From Hanleya hanleyi (lineage: Eukaryota; Mollusca; Polyplacophora; Lepidopleurida; Hanleyidae), in NCBI GenBank assembly GCA_036873755.1, contig JAVTVY010018806.1, forward strand, positions 19,371-83,370: a DNA stretch of 64,000 bases, read 5' to 3'. Positions 22,721 to 33,055 of the stretch are shown piece after piece. The position numbers and the translations under genes are program-made. A model generated the notes under the pieces. It saw nothing but the letters and a program-made list of their open reading frames with translations. It made no database searches and was not told the origin of the DNA. Every line of letters starts with the position of its first letter. Position 1 is the first letter of the stretch.

Positions 22721-22918
22721 ATACATGCCCAGGGGCCCTTTGCCGGAACTATAGTCACCCAGAGTTACCTCCCCACTAGATTGGAACTCTTCTGTGTTGA
22801 AGGTAGTTTTCCTCCCCAACGATCACATGATCGTCACGTGATCAAGTTCCGCCTCAAATTTTACCCGGGGAACAATTAATGAGGTCAATGCGCATTTAAA
22901 ATGGTACACTATACTACT

Positions 22919-22924
22919 AACGTA
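22919..22924. repeat. Target-site duplication of Pal1, right (AACGTA)
   Basis: AACGTA follows the terminal CTATACTACT and matches 11288-11293 exactly. Confidence 0.85.
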
Positions 22925-25900
22925 TGATAAAGGATTCGCCTTGGAGATTGGTAGGTCGGCCTCGTTCCTTCGGTAAGAATAGATACATTTAAGTTTCTGT
23001 TTCATAGTTTAACCCTACCAGTCCTGTGATTGAGGGGCTCATTGCTCTTCTAACAAACTTTCTGCTCTATATCCGAAAGGACAAAAAACGAGAGCTGAAA
23101 CTCAGTGACTTTGTAATTTATCATATTGTGGTCATTTCTAGACCATTTGCAAAACCCCCGAGCAGAGGATAATTGAGTGAATTCAAGACGGCGGCCACGC
23201 GAGGTACCAAAAAAGTGATGCTAATTTCTTGAAAATTTCTGCAGTACAAAACCGTAACAACGTCACATTTTCGTAACTTTTCATTCCCATGAACTGTATA
23301 CTTTAGAATATATTTGTACAATCATGAACAATCTGTGAAAACATAAACGTTGTCACTCTCACAAGATCGATGTTTTGGAAAACAATTTATTGAAAATGTC
23401 TGTTCAGTAACAACCAAAAAATGTCTTTTGAACCAATAACAGGAGACTGATCTCTGAAATAAAAATACATTTTGTGACTGACCGTTTTGTGGCTGACCGT
23501 TTCGTGGCTGACCGACGTATTCACAGACAAAAGACTCTACGTACATAGTAATAATACAATAGATATCTCATGGAAGCAACAGATTATAAGTTAACAGTGA
23601 GTAAAGACATTCGAGGGATGCATGTCTGTAAGAAACAGTTATTCAATCATTTCAGTTTCTGAGAGAGTTTCTTTAAACAACTGTCCAGTGCGTTGAATAA
23701 ATGTAATATAAGATCATGTAATGTAAGCCGGGCATGTGATATAAGCTCCCTCTCACTCAATGCTGTAGCTCAGCCCAAATCGTTTGTTAAACGCCGCGAT
23801 TTTAGCTACAAAATACATTTATAGCTAGATACCAGTCTCATGTTATTTGTACAAATTAATAATCCTGGTTGTATGACAACTTGCCTTCTTAATTCAGAAT
23901 GTCCTCTTTGTCGTTACATTAAATAAAATATCCAATTTTGATAAATATTTATTATCAAAATATGTATTACCTATTGGGCACATGGGGTATGCCATATATG
24001 GATATGGATAATTGAACTTGATATCATGTTAATCATTGAAACAGATTACAATAGCTCAATGCGTGTCCCTTTTCATCCATTTTAGATTTTTTTGTCAAAA
24101 TTTATCCACGTCAGAAATAAAAAGAATCTTTTTAATTTTCACCAATTGTGCATTCTATTGTATCGAGATATCCTTAACTTTTTGAGTGAGACGCAAACAC
24201 TTTTTATGAAAAGAAGATTTCTCAGATAAATAACCGGATATAATGCCTTTCACTTTGAAAGTAACATACCTGGTCTAATTTTTTCTAAAAGATTTCGAAA
24301 AGCATTCCACTGCATAGACTGGAATTTCATTTACACGGGCTTTTAATATATTAATTGGTCAGTATGCCCCTATCCTGTTTTACGAGGTCTGTCGTCATAC
24401 CTTTCATTTTACTTTCAGCACGTTTGACTATCAAAACTAAAGACGATAACCATATTGAAGGCATATTTCTGAAAACTTATGAAATAGAAATTCTTTCAAA
24501 GCCGAACATTATATGGATAAGAAGTAAACAGGAGAATCAAGTAAAGTTTCGATTATTTCAGTATCATCAGAATTAAACCGGCAAAGCAATCTCAAAGCAA
24601 TTGGAAAGGTTACAATAATCAAAATCCTCGCTCTCTCACTTCATATCCTTTTTTTTTACCAAATACATGTAAATGCATTTAGCGATGAAATAGAAAAAGT
24701 AGTTTTCCACTTCTTCTGAAGTGGACTGTCCAGACCAAATCAAACGAAAAACAGTTATATGCGACAGTGACGAAGTTGGGCTAGAGTTATAAATATTCAA
24801 TTGCTTCATATTTAAAAATCAAGTGGATGAAACGGACATTATGATTTGCTGGATTTTTATAAAAACTATTTACCGTATGTGGAACCAACTCCATTGGGTC
24901 TAACAGTATAATACCGTGTATCAAACATCCTTTCTTGAGGCAGGTACTTCACTGGTAGCTGGGTTGGATTGCAGAATTGGCCAAAGAAATACATATTTGA
25001 AACTATTTTTTGTATGATTTCGCTCGACATGCGGATTGGAATGAAGTGATATGACCAGTGTTCTGTGATAATAGATTGTGTAAATGATTTGCTTTCATTG
25101 AGAGAATGGTAAATTTCACCATGCTGGCCAATTTGAAACGAGATTTAACATACAAATGGACAACTTTCTTATGTATTTTGTCATTGTTAGCAATGTGAAA
25201 GCACATCATATACTGAAAAAATTCATTGATAAAATACTTTTGAAAAATACTGGAAGCCAACGAATCCTAACCCAAATGATCAGACACAAATGTAACTCAG
25301 GTTAAGCGTCAGAACGACTTAGAGAGGGAAGGATTATCTGCTGCAACTATTAACATTTTAAGTGGCAAAATATCCACAAACTGGTCTGAGCAACCACGTC
25401 AGAAGCTCGGATGCGATATATTCATTATCGAATGGTGAACAGAATTTAGGTCACGAACAACCTATTAGAAAAATATCAGCTAGAAAGTGAACGAGAGAGG
25501 GAAGCAATTAAGTATTCATTCATTGTGAAACTGCCATTTTGTCGAACTTGTCTGTGACAAGGTAACCAAAGGGCGAAGGATTTCAATCTGTTGACAATAA
25601 CATATGTTACTATCGGATGCACTAAAAAGAGTCAGTTCTCCTGGGCCATATTATCTTGTTGTGTAAAAGCAGCAGCTACCATGCTAGACGTTGTGTCAGA
25701 ATCCCAACTAGATAACTGCGATTTATTTCATTCTTAGACCCAAGATTATGGAAAAATAATTGGTTCTGAAACTCAATGATGGAAGAGTGGGGGACTCTTG
25801 AAGAGGTGAAAATAGATTAGGATTGTTGAAACAGTTACACCAAGTTATCTCGGAGGCTTCAATTAATAAGAATGTATTCATAATCGATCAAACGATCGTG

Positions 25901-27071
25901 TGCTATGCAACAATTATTCCGTTTCTGGTACATTGATTATATTTTTTAGCAAAACAAAATCATTATTTTTAAAAATTCTAGAGTATATGTGTGTGAAGTC
26001 TCAGATGGCTGTGGTTGTAAATTTGTCAAGAATGTCAACAGGTGCACCAAGTTGTTCTATATAACGGACCAAATACATGTCAATTATGTCCACATCCAAA
26101 TCATCAGAAAGCCTGTAATTAATCAATTTTCATATGTCAAGGCCTTCAATAAATAGTTTAAATAGTTTAGCTGAAATTTATCAATATTTTGGTAATCGAT
26201 TTGATGCTTAATGCGTAGCCTTTCCTAGCTCTTTTATTTGTTATATATCTATACTTGTCATTTGGTTGATGTATGAATACTTTGTACGCAATAATAAGCT
26301 GCCTTAATGCGCTCCCCTTTCACCAACGTGAATGAATAAACTATATTTAAACCAAATAGTTTAAATAGAATATGGGAGTGAACCGGCCCTTGTCATAACC
26401 CGCATTTACATTCAAATATTCAATCCGAGACTTTACCGCTGTGCGAAATACGATATTAAACTGTATTGTACAACGTTTTCAGTATAGGAAACCGTTTTCA
26501 GCCGAAACCGCGTCTAAATAATTCTGAGGTGCAGTATAGCTTCCTATTATTTAAATAGGTGTTAATGAGATAATGCAAAGTAAATACAGTATCTTCTGCA
26601 CCAATACCTTTCTTGAATCAGAAGTGTAAATGCCCGTGAAGATTGGTAAGGACGAACGAATCAAGCAAATTTAACATGTAAAGTCAAGTCGAGAACAACT
26701 TACAAGGCGGACGTTCAATGTTTTCATTCAATCTACAGAATTATGTTAGTTTTTGTTTGAATGTTCGTTGTTTTACAGTTTTATGCTCACAAACCTTTTG
26801 TGTCTTTTCGACTGAGATCTTTTTGGTTCCTGTGACGACTGATGGATGAATCCCTTATAATCTATTTCATTCGTCTTAAACGATTTGAGAACGATCCCGT
26901 TGTCGGAGTTATCCACACCTGTAGCCATAGACTGGATGAGTCTCTATTTCATATGTACTATTTAATAATAATAAAATGATCTAATAAATGTATACGTTTG
27001 ATAAATAAATAAATAAATAGAATGAAAAAAAAAATGGAAAAAAAAAAAAATGAAAAAAATATTTTTAAAAT
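22925..27071. other. Host DNA, no gene identified
   Basis: AT-rich sequence with only short frames. A low-complexity (AAAT)n and poly-A patch lies at about 27000-27060. A minus-strand frame from ATG 26930 (first residues MATGVDNSDNG) could be a first exon of the ABCC-like gene, but nothing in it is diagnostic. Confidence 0.35.
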
Positions 27072-27438
27072 AGGGACTGGACGATTTGATGGGTTTCGTC
27101 GTGTAAAGATTCCATCTGGAGGCGTGGTTAGTCTGGACGATTGACATGTTTTTTCCTTCAGTCGCAACATTTGTATCAATTTCATTCTAACGCCATACTG
27201 TGACGTCTCGGCAGTTACGTTATTCCCATTGTTGAGGTCATGGTAGTAACGTCATTCTCATTGTTGACGTCACAAGAACGCATTGATTCCAGCGTGCGTA
27301 TATGAACGAACCAATCAAATCCTTTGAGTTGAGGGCGGGGTCAGAATACGGAGTGTTCATTGGTGACAAAAAATGCACAGTATATTGTGCATTTTTTCTT
27401 GCAAAGTTAGCTCCCTTGTGACGTTCCGTCCAGTCCCT
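27072..27438. mobile_element. Small non-autonomous (MITE-like) element
   Basis: Inverted ends AGGGACTGGACG (27072) and CGTCCAGTCCCT (27427-27438). It contains TGACGTCA-like sites and a hairpin of AAAAAATGCACA and TGTGCATTTTTT near 27368. No coding frame. A target duplication is not evident, so the superfamily is unassigned. Confidence 0.55.
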
Positions 27439-27750
27439 GTTTCAAGCATTTCTTAATAGGCAGAGTTACTTCCTCTTGTTTCCCGTTTAAAATACATTAT
27501 GAAACAGGGGCTGGATCCAGTCTACTGTAGCCATTGTGTTGATCAATCTACGGAGATCCGACTAGAGTAGTAGTATAAACACGGAAATGGTCGTATTGAC
27601 CTCTTTGCACTTAAACTTGAGGGGTAACTCTTGATTTCCCTAAATCATCCGACAGGGGGCGCCACCAGCTCAAGGTTATAGATTGCATCAGCATTGGCTT
27701 TTTGCCAAGTTTTGACCACTATAGGTCCGGCAACCTTTGACCTTGTATTC

Positions 27751-27824
27751 TTCCGCGGTGATGCGGTCATGTCTGGCGGCGATGCGATCACGGGAGGCAG
27801 CCTCCGCGGAGAAAAAGTAGTCCC
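27751..27824. promoter_or_regulatory. Subterminal CCGCGG / GATGCGGTC box (Pal2 left)
   Basis: TTCCGCGGTGATGCGGTCAT, a second GATGCGATC, then CTCCGCGGAG, as in Pal1. Mirrored at 35261-35325. Confidence 0.55.
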
Positions 27825-27839
27825 CAGAATTCAAATACG

Positions 27840-29045
27840 CTGCATGGTCCGATTGGGTCGAGTGAGGTATCAATGTGAAGCATTCGTAAAGGGGCATCTG
27901 ATGGGCTGGGTGTGGGGTTCAAATAGCATCATTCTGCGCATGCGCGGTAGACCAAGGGTATGGAAATAGACGTTTTGGGGTCTAGGGCAGCCACTAATGG
28001 TCCGATGGAGTTGAGTGAGGTATCAATATGAAGCATTCGTGAAGGGGCATCTGCTGGGCTGGGTGCGGGGTTGAAATATGTCATTCTGCGCATGCGCGGT
28101 GGACAAAGGGTATGGAAATAGACGTTTTGGGATCTAGGGGAGCCACTATTGATCCGATTGAGTCGAGTGAGGTATTAATGTGAAACCTATGTGAGGGGGC
28201 ATCTGATGGACTGGGTGTGGGGTTGAAATATCGGCATTCTGCGCATGCGCAGTAGACCAAGGGTATGAAAATAGACGTTTTCGGGTCTAGGTGAGCCCCT
28301 AATGGGCCGATAGAGTCGTATGAGGTATCATTGTGAAGCACACATGAGGGGGCATCCGCCTGGACTAGTGTCTAGGCCGTTGTCAACATTCTGCGCATGC
28401 GCAGACAGGGAATTGTGGGAAAAGGGTATGGAGATAGACGTTTTGGAATCTAGGTAAGCCCCTATTGGTCCGATGGGGTCAAGTGAGGTATCAATGTGAA
28501 GCCTATGTGAAGGGGCATCCGACGGGGTGGGTGTGACGTGGAACTGACGTCATTCTGCGCATGCGCAGTAGACCAAGTGTATGGAAATATACGTTTTGAG
28601 GTCGAGGTGGACCACTATTGGTCCTATGGAGTCGTATGAGGTATCAATGTGAATCATTCGTGAAGGAGCATCTGACTGAGTGGATGTGGGATAGGAATAT
28701 CGTCATTCTGCGCATGCGCGGTGGACAAAGGGTATGGAAGTAGACGCTTTGGGGTCTGGGTGGGCCACTAGTGGTCCTATGGAGTCGAGTGAGGTATCAA
28801 TGTGAAGCACACATGAGGGGGCATCCGCCTGGACTAGTGCCTCGGCCGTTGTCACCATTCTGCGCATGCGCAGACAGGGAATTGTGGGAAAAGAGTATGA
28901 AAATAGACGTTTTGGGATCTAGCGGAGCCCCTAATGGGCCGATGGAGTCGTATGAGGTATCAATGTGAAGCCTATGTGAGAGGGCATCTGGCTGGACTAG
29001 TGGCTCGGGCGTTGTCACCATTCTGCGCATGCGCAAACAGGGAAT
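27840..29045. repeat. ~150-bp subterminal repeats with NRF1-like sites (Pal2 left)
   Basis: Eight units with GAGTGAGGTATCAATGTGAA, a GGGCATC(T/C)G segment, TTCTGCGCATGCGC and TGGAAATAGACGTTTTGGG. TGCGCATGCGC occurs near 27935, 28087, 28241, 28391, 28555, 28710, 28860 and 29025. Confidence 0.85.
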
Positions 29046-29047
29046 TG

Positions 29048-29200
29048 TGAGCAACGCCGCCAACGCCAAGCTCAACGCTTCAACGCCCTGGTGAATTAGC
29101 CCAAAAGCTCTGATTTTCATGGAATTGTCACTAATTCATTGGAAATGGAGTGACGCCCGTCAACGTCCGCCTTAACGCCCTAGCATAACCCCTTGACGCC
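29048..29200. promoter_or_regulatory. AACGCC/GGCGTT iteron cluster (Pal2 left, outer)
   Basis: At least seven AACGCC or ACGCC hexamers in about 150 bp, including CAACGCTTCAACGCCC and CGCCTTAACGCCC. Mirrored at 33915-34065. Confidence 0.6.
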
Positions 29201-29277
29201 ATGATATAGACAGATGAGAGAACAACAACAACAAGGATGAGAGAACAGCAACAACAACAAGGTTTTTTTTCATATAG

Positions 29278-29332
29278 TTTATTTTCCCCTCCATCATAAC
29301 ATACCCACTCTGGGGGAGCCGCGTTGGGTGTG
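29278..29332 (-). terminator. Conserved 3'-end module of the C2H2/acidic gene (left)
   Basis: On the minus strand, stem CACACCCA/TGGGTATG with loop GCGGCTCCCCCAG, then GAGGGGAAAATAAAC (AATAAA complement at 29278-29283), followed by a TTG-repeat downstream element at about 29220-29265. Confidence 0.7.
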
Positions 29333-29491
29333 TTTACAATTCAAGAATACTCTTGTCCAATCAGAGACCGCCATTTGGTCCTGCCATATTCGTTCTTGCC
29401 CGTTAGATGTATTCTCGGCTGCACTTGTCCAATCAGAAGCCGTCCTTAAGAAAGTCCCATCGTCGGCCCTGTTCGCCCTCATCCGTTTGTT

Positions 29492-30064
29492 CTAATCGTC
29501 GTCGGTCAGGCCTGGATATTCGTCGGGCAGCATATCCTGAAACAGTTGTTTGCGCATTCTAATCGCATTTTCCAGGGCCTCGGTGGGTGGTAACACCATA
29601 ACCTCTTCCAAGTGACGCTTGGTCTTCATGATGGACCTGTGCGTGGGGTCGCCTTTCATTTCAAGCGGTAGTAAGGTATACGTTTCATAGATTGCCATGG
29701 CTGTTTTCCTGATGCGGGGCCGCATTTCGGTGTACACCTGTTGTAAGTTATCCTGCCCCGCGTCCTCGATCGCTTCAGCGTGAGTATTGATAGCTGCTGT
29801 CACAATACGATCCCAGAAGGTAGGTTCTGCCTCACTTTCCTGGGATGTAGGCTGACTATCTGAGGTCAAGCTCTCCATATCAGTAGATAGACTGTCAGCA
29901 ATCTTGGATTCGGTATCAGTCGATACACTCTCATCGATCTCTGTATCAGCATCCGATTCAACGGACTCCTCGGCGTCTTCAATCCCATGTATATTTTTCT
30001 GGTGTCGCATCATATCGTAATGTCTGGTGAACGTGCGTTCACACTCAGAACAAGTATAAGCCAT
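29492..30064 (-). CDS. C2H2 protein with acidic linker and helical C-terminal module, left copy
   Basis: 190 residues from ATG 30064 (upstream in-frame codons lack an ATG). One N-terminal finger, YTCSECERTFTRHYDMMRHQ, with final His in the KNIHG that follows. Next comes an acidic Ser/Thr-rich stretch (about residues 30-80) with repeated STD/ES motifs, then an alpha-helical module from about 83 with MRPRIRK, MKGDPTHRSI and AIRMRKQLFQDML. That module matches the C-terminus of the neighbouring C2H2-ATPase (PRLRRALRQQY, DPVHMEI, AIAQKQHLFERI). So this protein looks like the ATPase without its motor domain. Both zinc-binding His residues are present in this copy. The gene follows the ATPase on the same strand with an iteron-rich gap of about 150 bp. 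Function is unknown; DNA binding and partnering with the ATPase are inferred. Confidence 0.75.
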   Translation of the reverse strand: MAYTCSECERTFTRHYDMMRHQKNIHGIEDAEESVESDADTEIDESVSTDTESKIADSLSTDMESLTSDSQPTSQESEAEPTFWDRIVTAAINTHAEAIEDAGQDNLQQVYTEMRPRIRKTAMAIYETYTLLPLEMKGDPTHRSIMKTKRHLEEVMVLPPTEALENAIRMRKQLFQDMLPDEYPGLTDDD

Positions 30065-30109
30065 ATTGACGGTTGAACGTCGACTGTGCGTGTTTTGGGA
30101 AAACACTCG

Positions 30110-30213
30110 CTTTCATAGACAGTAACGCCCGCCAACGCCCACTGTTACGCCTTAACGCCCTATATGTACGCCTTAACGCTCGTCTCAACGCTTTAACACA
30201 CTTTCTTAACGCT
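30110..30213. promoter_or_regulatory. AACGCC iteron cluster between the two Pal2 genes (left)
   Basis: AACGCCCGCCAACGCCC, CGCCTTAACGCCC and CGCCTTAACGCTCG lie between the ATPase stop and the next ATG, in promoter position for the C2H2/acidic gene. Confidence 0.6.
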
Positions 30214-31107
30214 TTAACGTCGTTTAATGATGCGTTCAAACAAATGTTGCTTTTGTGCTATTGCTCTGACATACGCCGCTTTCCAGTTCATGCCCGAGGT
30301 TTTCAACATCGACGCTGTTCTTTCGATTTCCATATGGACTGGGTCCTTGTCCAACAATTTCATATGGGTCACGAGGTCGACATACTGCTGACGTAAAGCC
30401 CGTCGTAGTCTGGGTGCCAATCTGTTATGGGCTAAAATTGCGGCTTCTTTTTTCGAATATCCTTTGTGTTGAAACTTGTTTTCTGTGGCCCTCAACGTCT
30501 CGCCCATCTCGGCGTCCATACTTTCTTTGAACAAATCCTTCCATAGCCTCGAGTTCACATTATGTTCATTCCCTTGTACGGGTACGGGTTGGGCCTTCAC
30601 GGTTGGGTGATATTCCGGGACTGATGGTATGAAGCGGACCCGCTGTATGGGGGTGGGTTGCTGCTGCTGCTCTGCCAGGAGTGGACTCGGCGGATGGTGT
30701 AGGGGTATATGACGTTGCGGTGATTCCTCGCCGGGTAACAGATGGGTCGTCAGCCGACAATCTTCGGGGGTATGGGCTTTTAAATCTACGAACAGGTAGC
30801 CGTACGGACGACTTGTCGCCCCTTGAAACGCCTGCATGAAATGGTCGATGTTCTGAGGATAAATTCGACTACCAAACACACGGATTTGTGCTCTGTCAAT
30901 GGGATTGGAGAACAACACAAAGTATTGGCAGTTCAAGGCAATATCTCTGGACGCCTTCCCTTGAGGAAAGAGATTCTGGGTCAAATAGATGACGGACAGA
31001 TTCCGATGATGGGATCCTTTAGTAAACAAGTCGGCGACGTGTGAATTGTCCTTGGCCGCACTCATCAGATCATCTAGCACTACCACGTTGGTCTGCTCGG
31101 GGTCAAA
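30214..31107 (-). pseudogene. C2H2-ATPase of Pal2, left copy, N-terminally truncated
   Basis: The frame begins abruptly at FDPEQTNVVVLDDLM, where an R190 repeat joins, and runs open to TAA at 30214. It retains Walker B (VVVLDDLM), the TKGSHHRNLSVIYLTQNLFP motif and the rest of the FtsK/HerA-type packaging ATPase domain, a Pro-rich linker, and the helical C-terminal module. It lacks the zinc finger and Walker A seen in the right arm, so it cannot encode an active ATPase. It differs from the right copy by a missing two-residue Val-Pro repeat and a few substitutions. Confidence 0.8.
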
Positions 31108-31299
31108 TTACAAGCGTCTAGTCCGTCATTCATAATCCAGCCGTCGTCCATTAGAGAATATCCGCGTCCATAATCCAAAGACCTATTCCATTTCCATATA
31201 ACAGTATTAGCACCAAATTCAAAAAGACAAAAGTATACATAAACATAGGCTTGTTTCCTGCAAGAGAGAAGCGGTCAACAATTTTCAATGATGCCGGCA
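31108..31299 (-). repeat. R190 copy that replaced the ATPase 5' part
   Basis: It starts TTACAAGCGTCTAGTCCGTC and ends TTTTCAATGATGCCGGCA. On its far side the left arm resumes at ATATGGACTGATGATGG, corresponding to 31640 in the right arm, so about 370 bp of arm are missing. Confidence 0.75.
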
Positions 31300-31640
31300 A
31301 TGCCGGCATATGGACTGATGATGGACACATGTTCATTCCTATATTTACAGACTCTACCATCACCACACACACCACCACCAACTCCACCAACACCACAGCC
31401 ACACGCCACCAACACCACCACCAACGCCACCACCGGGCGTTGACGGGCGTCAACGCCCGGTGGTGGTGGTAGCCTCCGTGTGGCAGAGCTCTTGGATCGG
31501 AGCTTTCGAAGCTCAAAGCTGCCCGGTGGTGCCGTTGGTGGTGGTATTGGTGGCGTGTGGCGGTGGTGCTGGTGGTGGTGTGTGTGGTGGTGGTAGAGTC
31601 TGTAAATATAGGAATGAACATGTGTCCATCATCAGTCCAT
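31300..31640. repeat. Centre of Pal2: CCA/TGG tracts around a GGCGTTGACG inverted motif
   Basis: Left CCA-rich tract (31360-31434) and right TGG-rich tract (31523-31600) mirror each other. Between them lie a 28-bp near-palindrome at 31433-31460 with arms CCGGGCGTTGACG / CGTCAACGCCCGG, and a short unique piece with GAGCTCTTGGATCGGAGC. Pal1 has a related GAGCTC-rich segment near its centre. Confidence 0.8.
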
Positions 31641-31656
31641 ATGTATTGGTCGACTG

Positions 31657-32906
31657 ATGAACATGTCGTGTACGTGTACGTTCTGTCAGAGAACCTTCTC
31701 TCGTCGCGATAATATGCTCAGGCACATTCAACGCAAACACAACCAAGAGACACAGCCGAGTCCCGCTATAGGTCCAACAAGAGCAGTAGAGCATCCCTAT
31801 ACGATGACGGTGAGCGGCCCTACGGCATGTGGAAAGACGTCCTGGGTGATGAAGTATAGGGATGCTCAGAGGCAGGTGTGGCAACCCCAGCTCCGACACG
31901 TGTTGTTTGGTGTTATAGCCAATGGCAGCCGGCCTACGAAACTACAAGGTTACAGAATGTGAGCTTCGTCCCAGGGATTCCCCACGACATAAACGAACCG
32001 TATTACTTTGACCCCGAGCAGACCAACGTGGTAGTGCTAGATGATCTGATGAGTGCGGCCAAGGACAATTCACACGTCGCCGACTTGTTTACTAAAGGAT
32101 CCCATCATCGGAATCTGTCCGTCATCTATTTGACCCAGAATCTCTTTCCTCAAGGGAAGGCGTCCAGAGATATTGCCTTGAACCGCCAATACTTTGTGTT
32201 GTTCTCTAATCCCATTGACAGAGCACAAATCCGTGTGTTTGGTAGTCGAATTTATCCTCAGAACATCGACCATTTCATGCAGGCGTTTCAAGGGGCGACA
32301 AGTCGTCCGTACGGCTACCAGTTCGTAGATTTAAAAGCCCATACCTCCGAAGATTGTCGGCTGACGACCCATCTGTTACCCGGCGAGGAATCACCGCAAC
32401 GTCATATACCCCTACACCATCCGCCGAGTCCACTCCTGGCAGAGCAGCAGCAGCAACCCACCCCCATACAGCGGGTCCGCTTCATACCAGCAGTCCCGGA
32501 ATATCACCCAACCGTGAAAGCCCAACCTGTACCCGTACCCGTACAAGGGAATGAACATAATGTGTACTCGAGGCTATGGAAGGATTTGTTCAAAGAAAGT
32601 ATGGACGCCGAGATGGGCGAGACGTTGAGGGCCACAGAAAACAAGTTTCAACACAAAGGATATTCGAAAAAAGAAGCCGCAATTTTAGCCCATAACAGAT
32701 TGGCACCCAGACTACGACGGGCTTTACGTCAGCAGTATGTCGACCTCGTGACCCATATGAAATTGTTGGACAAGGACCCAGCCCATATGGAAATCGAAAG
32801 AACAGCGTCGATGTTGAAAACCTCGGGCATGAACTGGAAAGCGGCGTATGTCAGAGCAATAGCACAAAAGCAACATTTGTTTGAACGCATCATTAAACGA
32901 CGTTAA
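31657..32906 (+). pseudogene. C2H2 finger fused to a Polinton-type packaging ATPase, right copy, one frameshift
   Basis: ATG 31657 opens a frame with a C2H2 finger (Cys7, Cys10, His23, His28; CTFCQRTFSRRDNMLRH), a linker, then Walker A GPTACGKTS at about residues 54-62. The frame stops at 31962. The ATPase continues in another frame, entered near 31880, with VVWCYSQWQPAYE, Walker B VVVLDDLM, KGSHHRNLSVIYLTQNLFP, and the C-terminal helical module to TAA 32904-32906. ATPases of this A32/FtsK-HerA class pump DNA into virions in Polintons and related viruses. The N-terminal finger is unusual for that family. A single change of frame separates Walker A from Walker B. It may be decay or recoding, and the left arm cannot arbitrate because that part is deleted there. 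Otherwise the gene is open and well preserved. Confidence 0.8.
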
Positions 32907-33010
32907 AGCGTTAAGAAAGTGTGTTAAAGCGTTGATACGAGGGTTAAGGCGTGCATATAGGGCGTTAAGGCGTAACAGTGGGCGTTGGCGGGCGTTACTG
33001 TCTATGAAAG
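32907..33010. promoter_or_regulatory. GGCGTT iteron cluster between the two Pal2 genes (right)
   Basis: Repeated GCGTTAAG, AGGCGTGCAT, GGGCGTTAAGGCGTAAC and GGGCGTTGGCGGGCGTTAC directly upstream of the C2H2/acidic gene. Confidence 0.6.
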
Positions 33011-33055
33011 CGAGTGTTTTCTCAAAACACGCACAGTCGACGTTCAACCGTCAAT

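Larger units (their letters stand above)
11294..22918. mobile_element. Pal1: 11.6 kb palindromic element with Polinton-like ends
   Basis: The element is a near-complete inverted repeat: left arm 11294-17128, loop 17129-17151, right arm 17152-22918. Termini are AGTAGTATAGTGTACC and its complement, flanked on both sides by AACGTA (11288-11293 and 22919-22924). A 6-bp duplication and 5'-AG ends are recorded properties of Polinton/Maverick integration. Each arm carries, from the outside in: a CCGCGG box, two kinds of subterminal tandem repeat, a 21-bp minisatellite, a 3'-end stem-loop, a C2H2 gene transcribed outward from the centre, a TATA box, a 20-bp iteron array, ATCCGG repeats, a TG/CA microsatellite, a CCA/TGG tract, and a GC-rich centre. 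The arms differ in repeat copy number and in scattered substitutions. No integrase, capsid gene or polymerase is present, so it looks non-autonomous. Confidence 0.85.
17152..22918. repeat. Pal1 right arm (inverted repeat of 11294-17128)
   Basis: It mirrors the left arm, beginning GCGCGCAGGGGTCAAAGG at the loop and ending GGTACACTATACTACT. All left-arm features recur in mirror order. Confidence 0.9.

Noticed and set aside
26790..26930. Candidate first exon of the ABCC-like gene on the minus strand (ATG 26930)
   Set aside because: A hydrophilic 45-50 codon frame with a weak donor (AAAG/GTTTGT). Nothing diagnostic, and the intermediate exons were not found.
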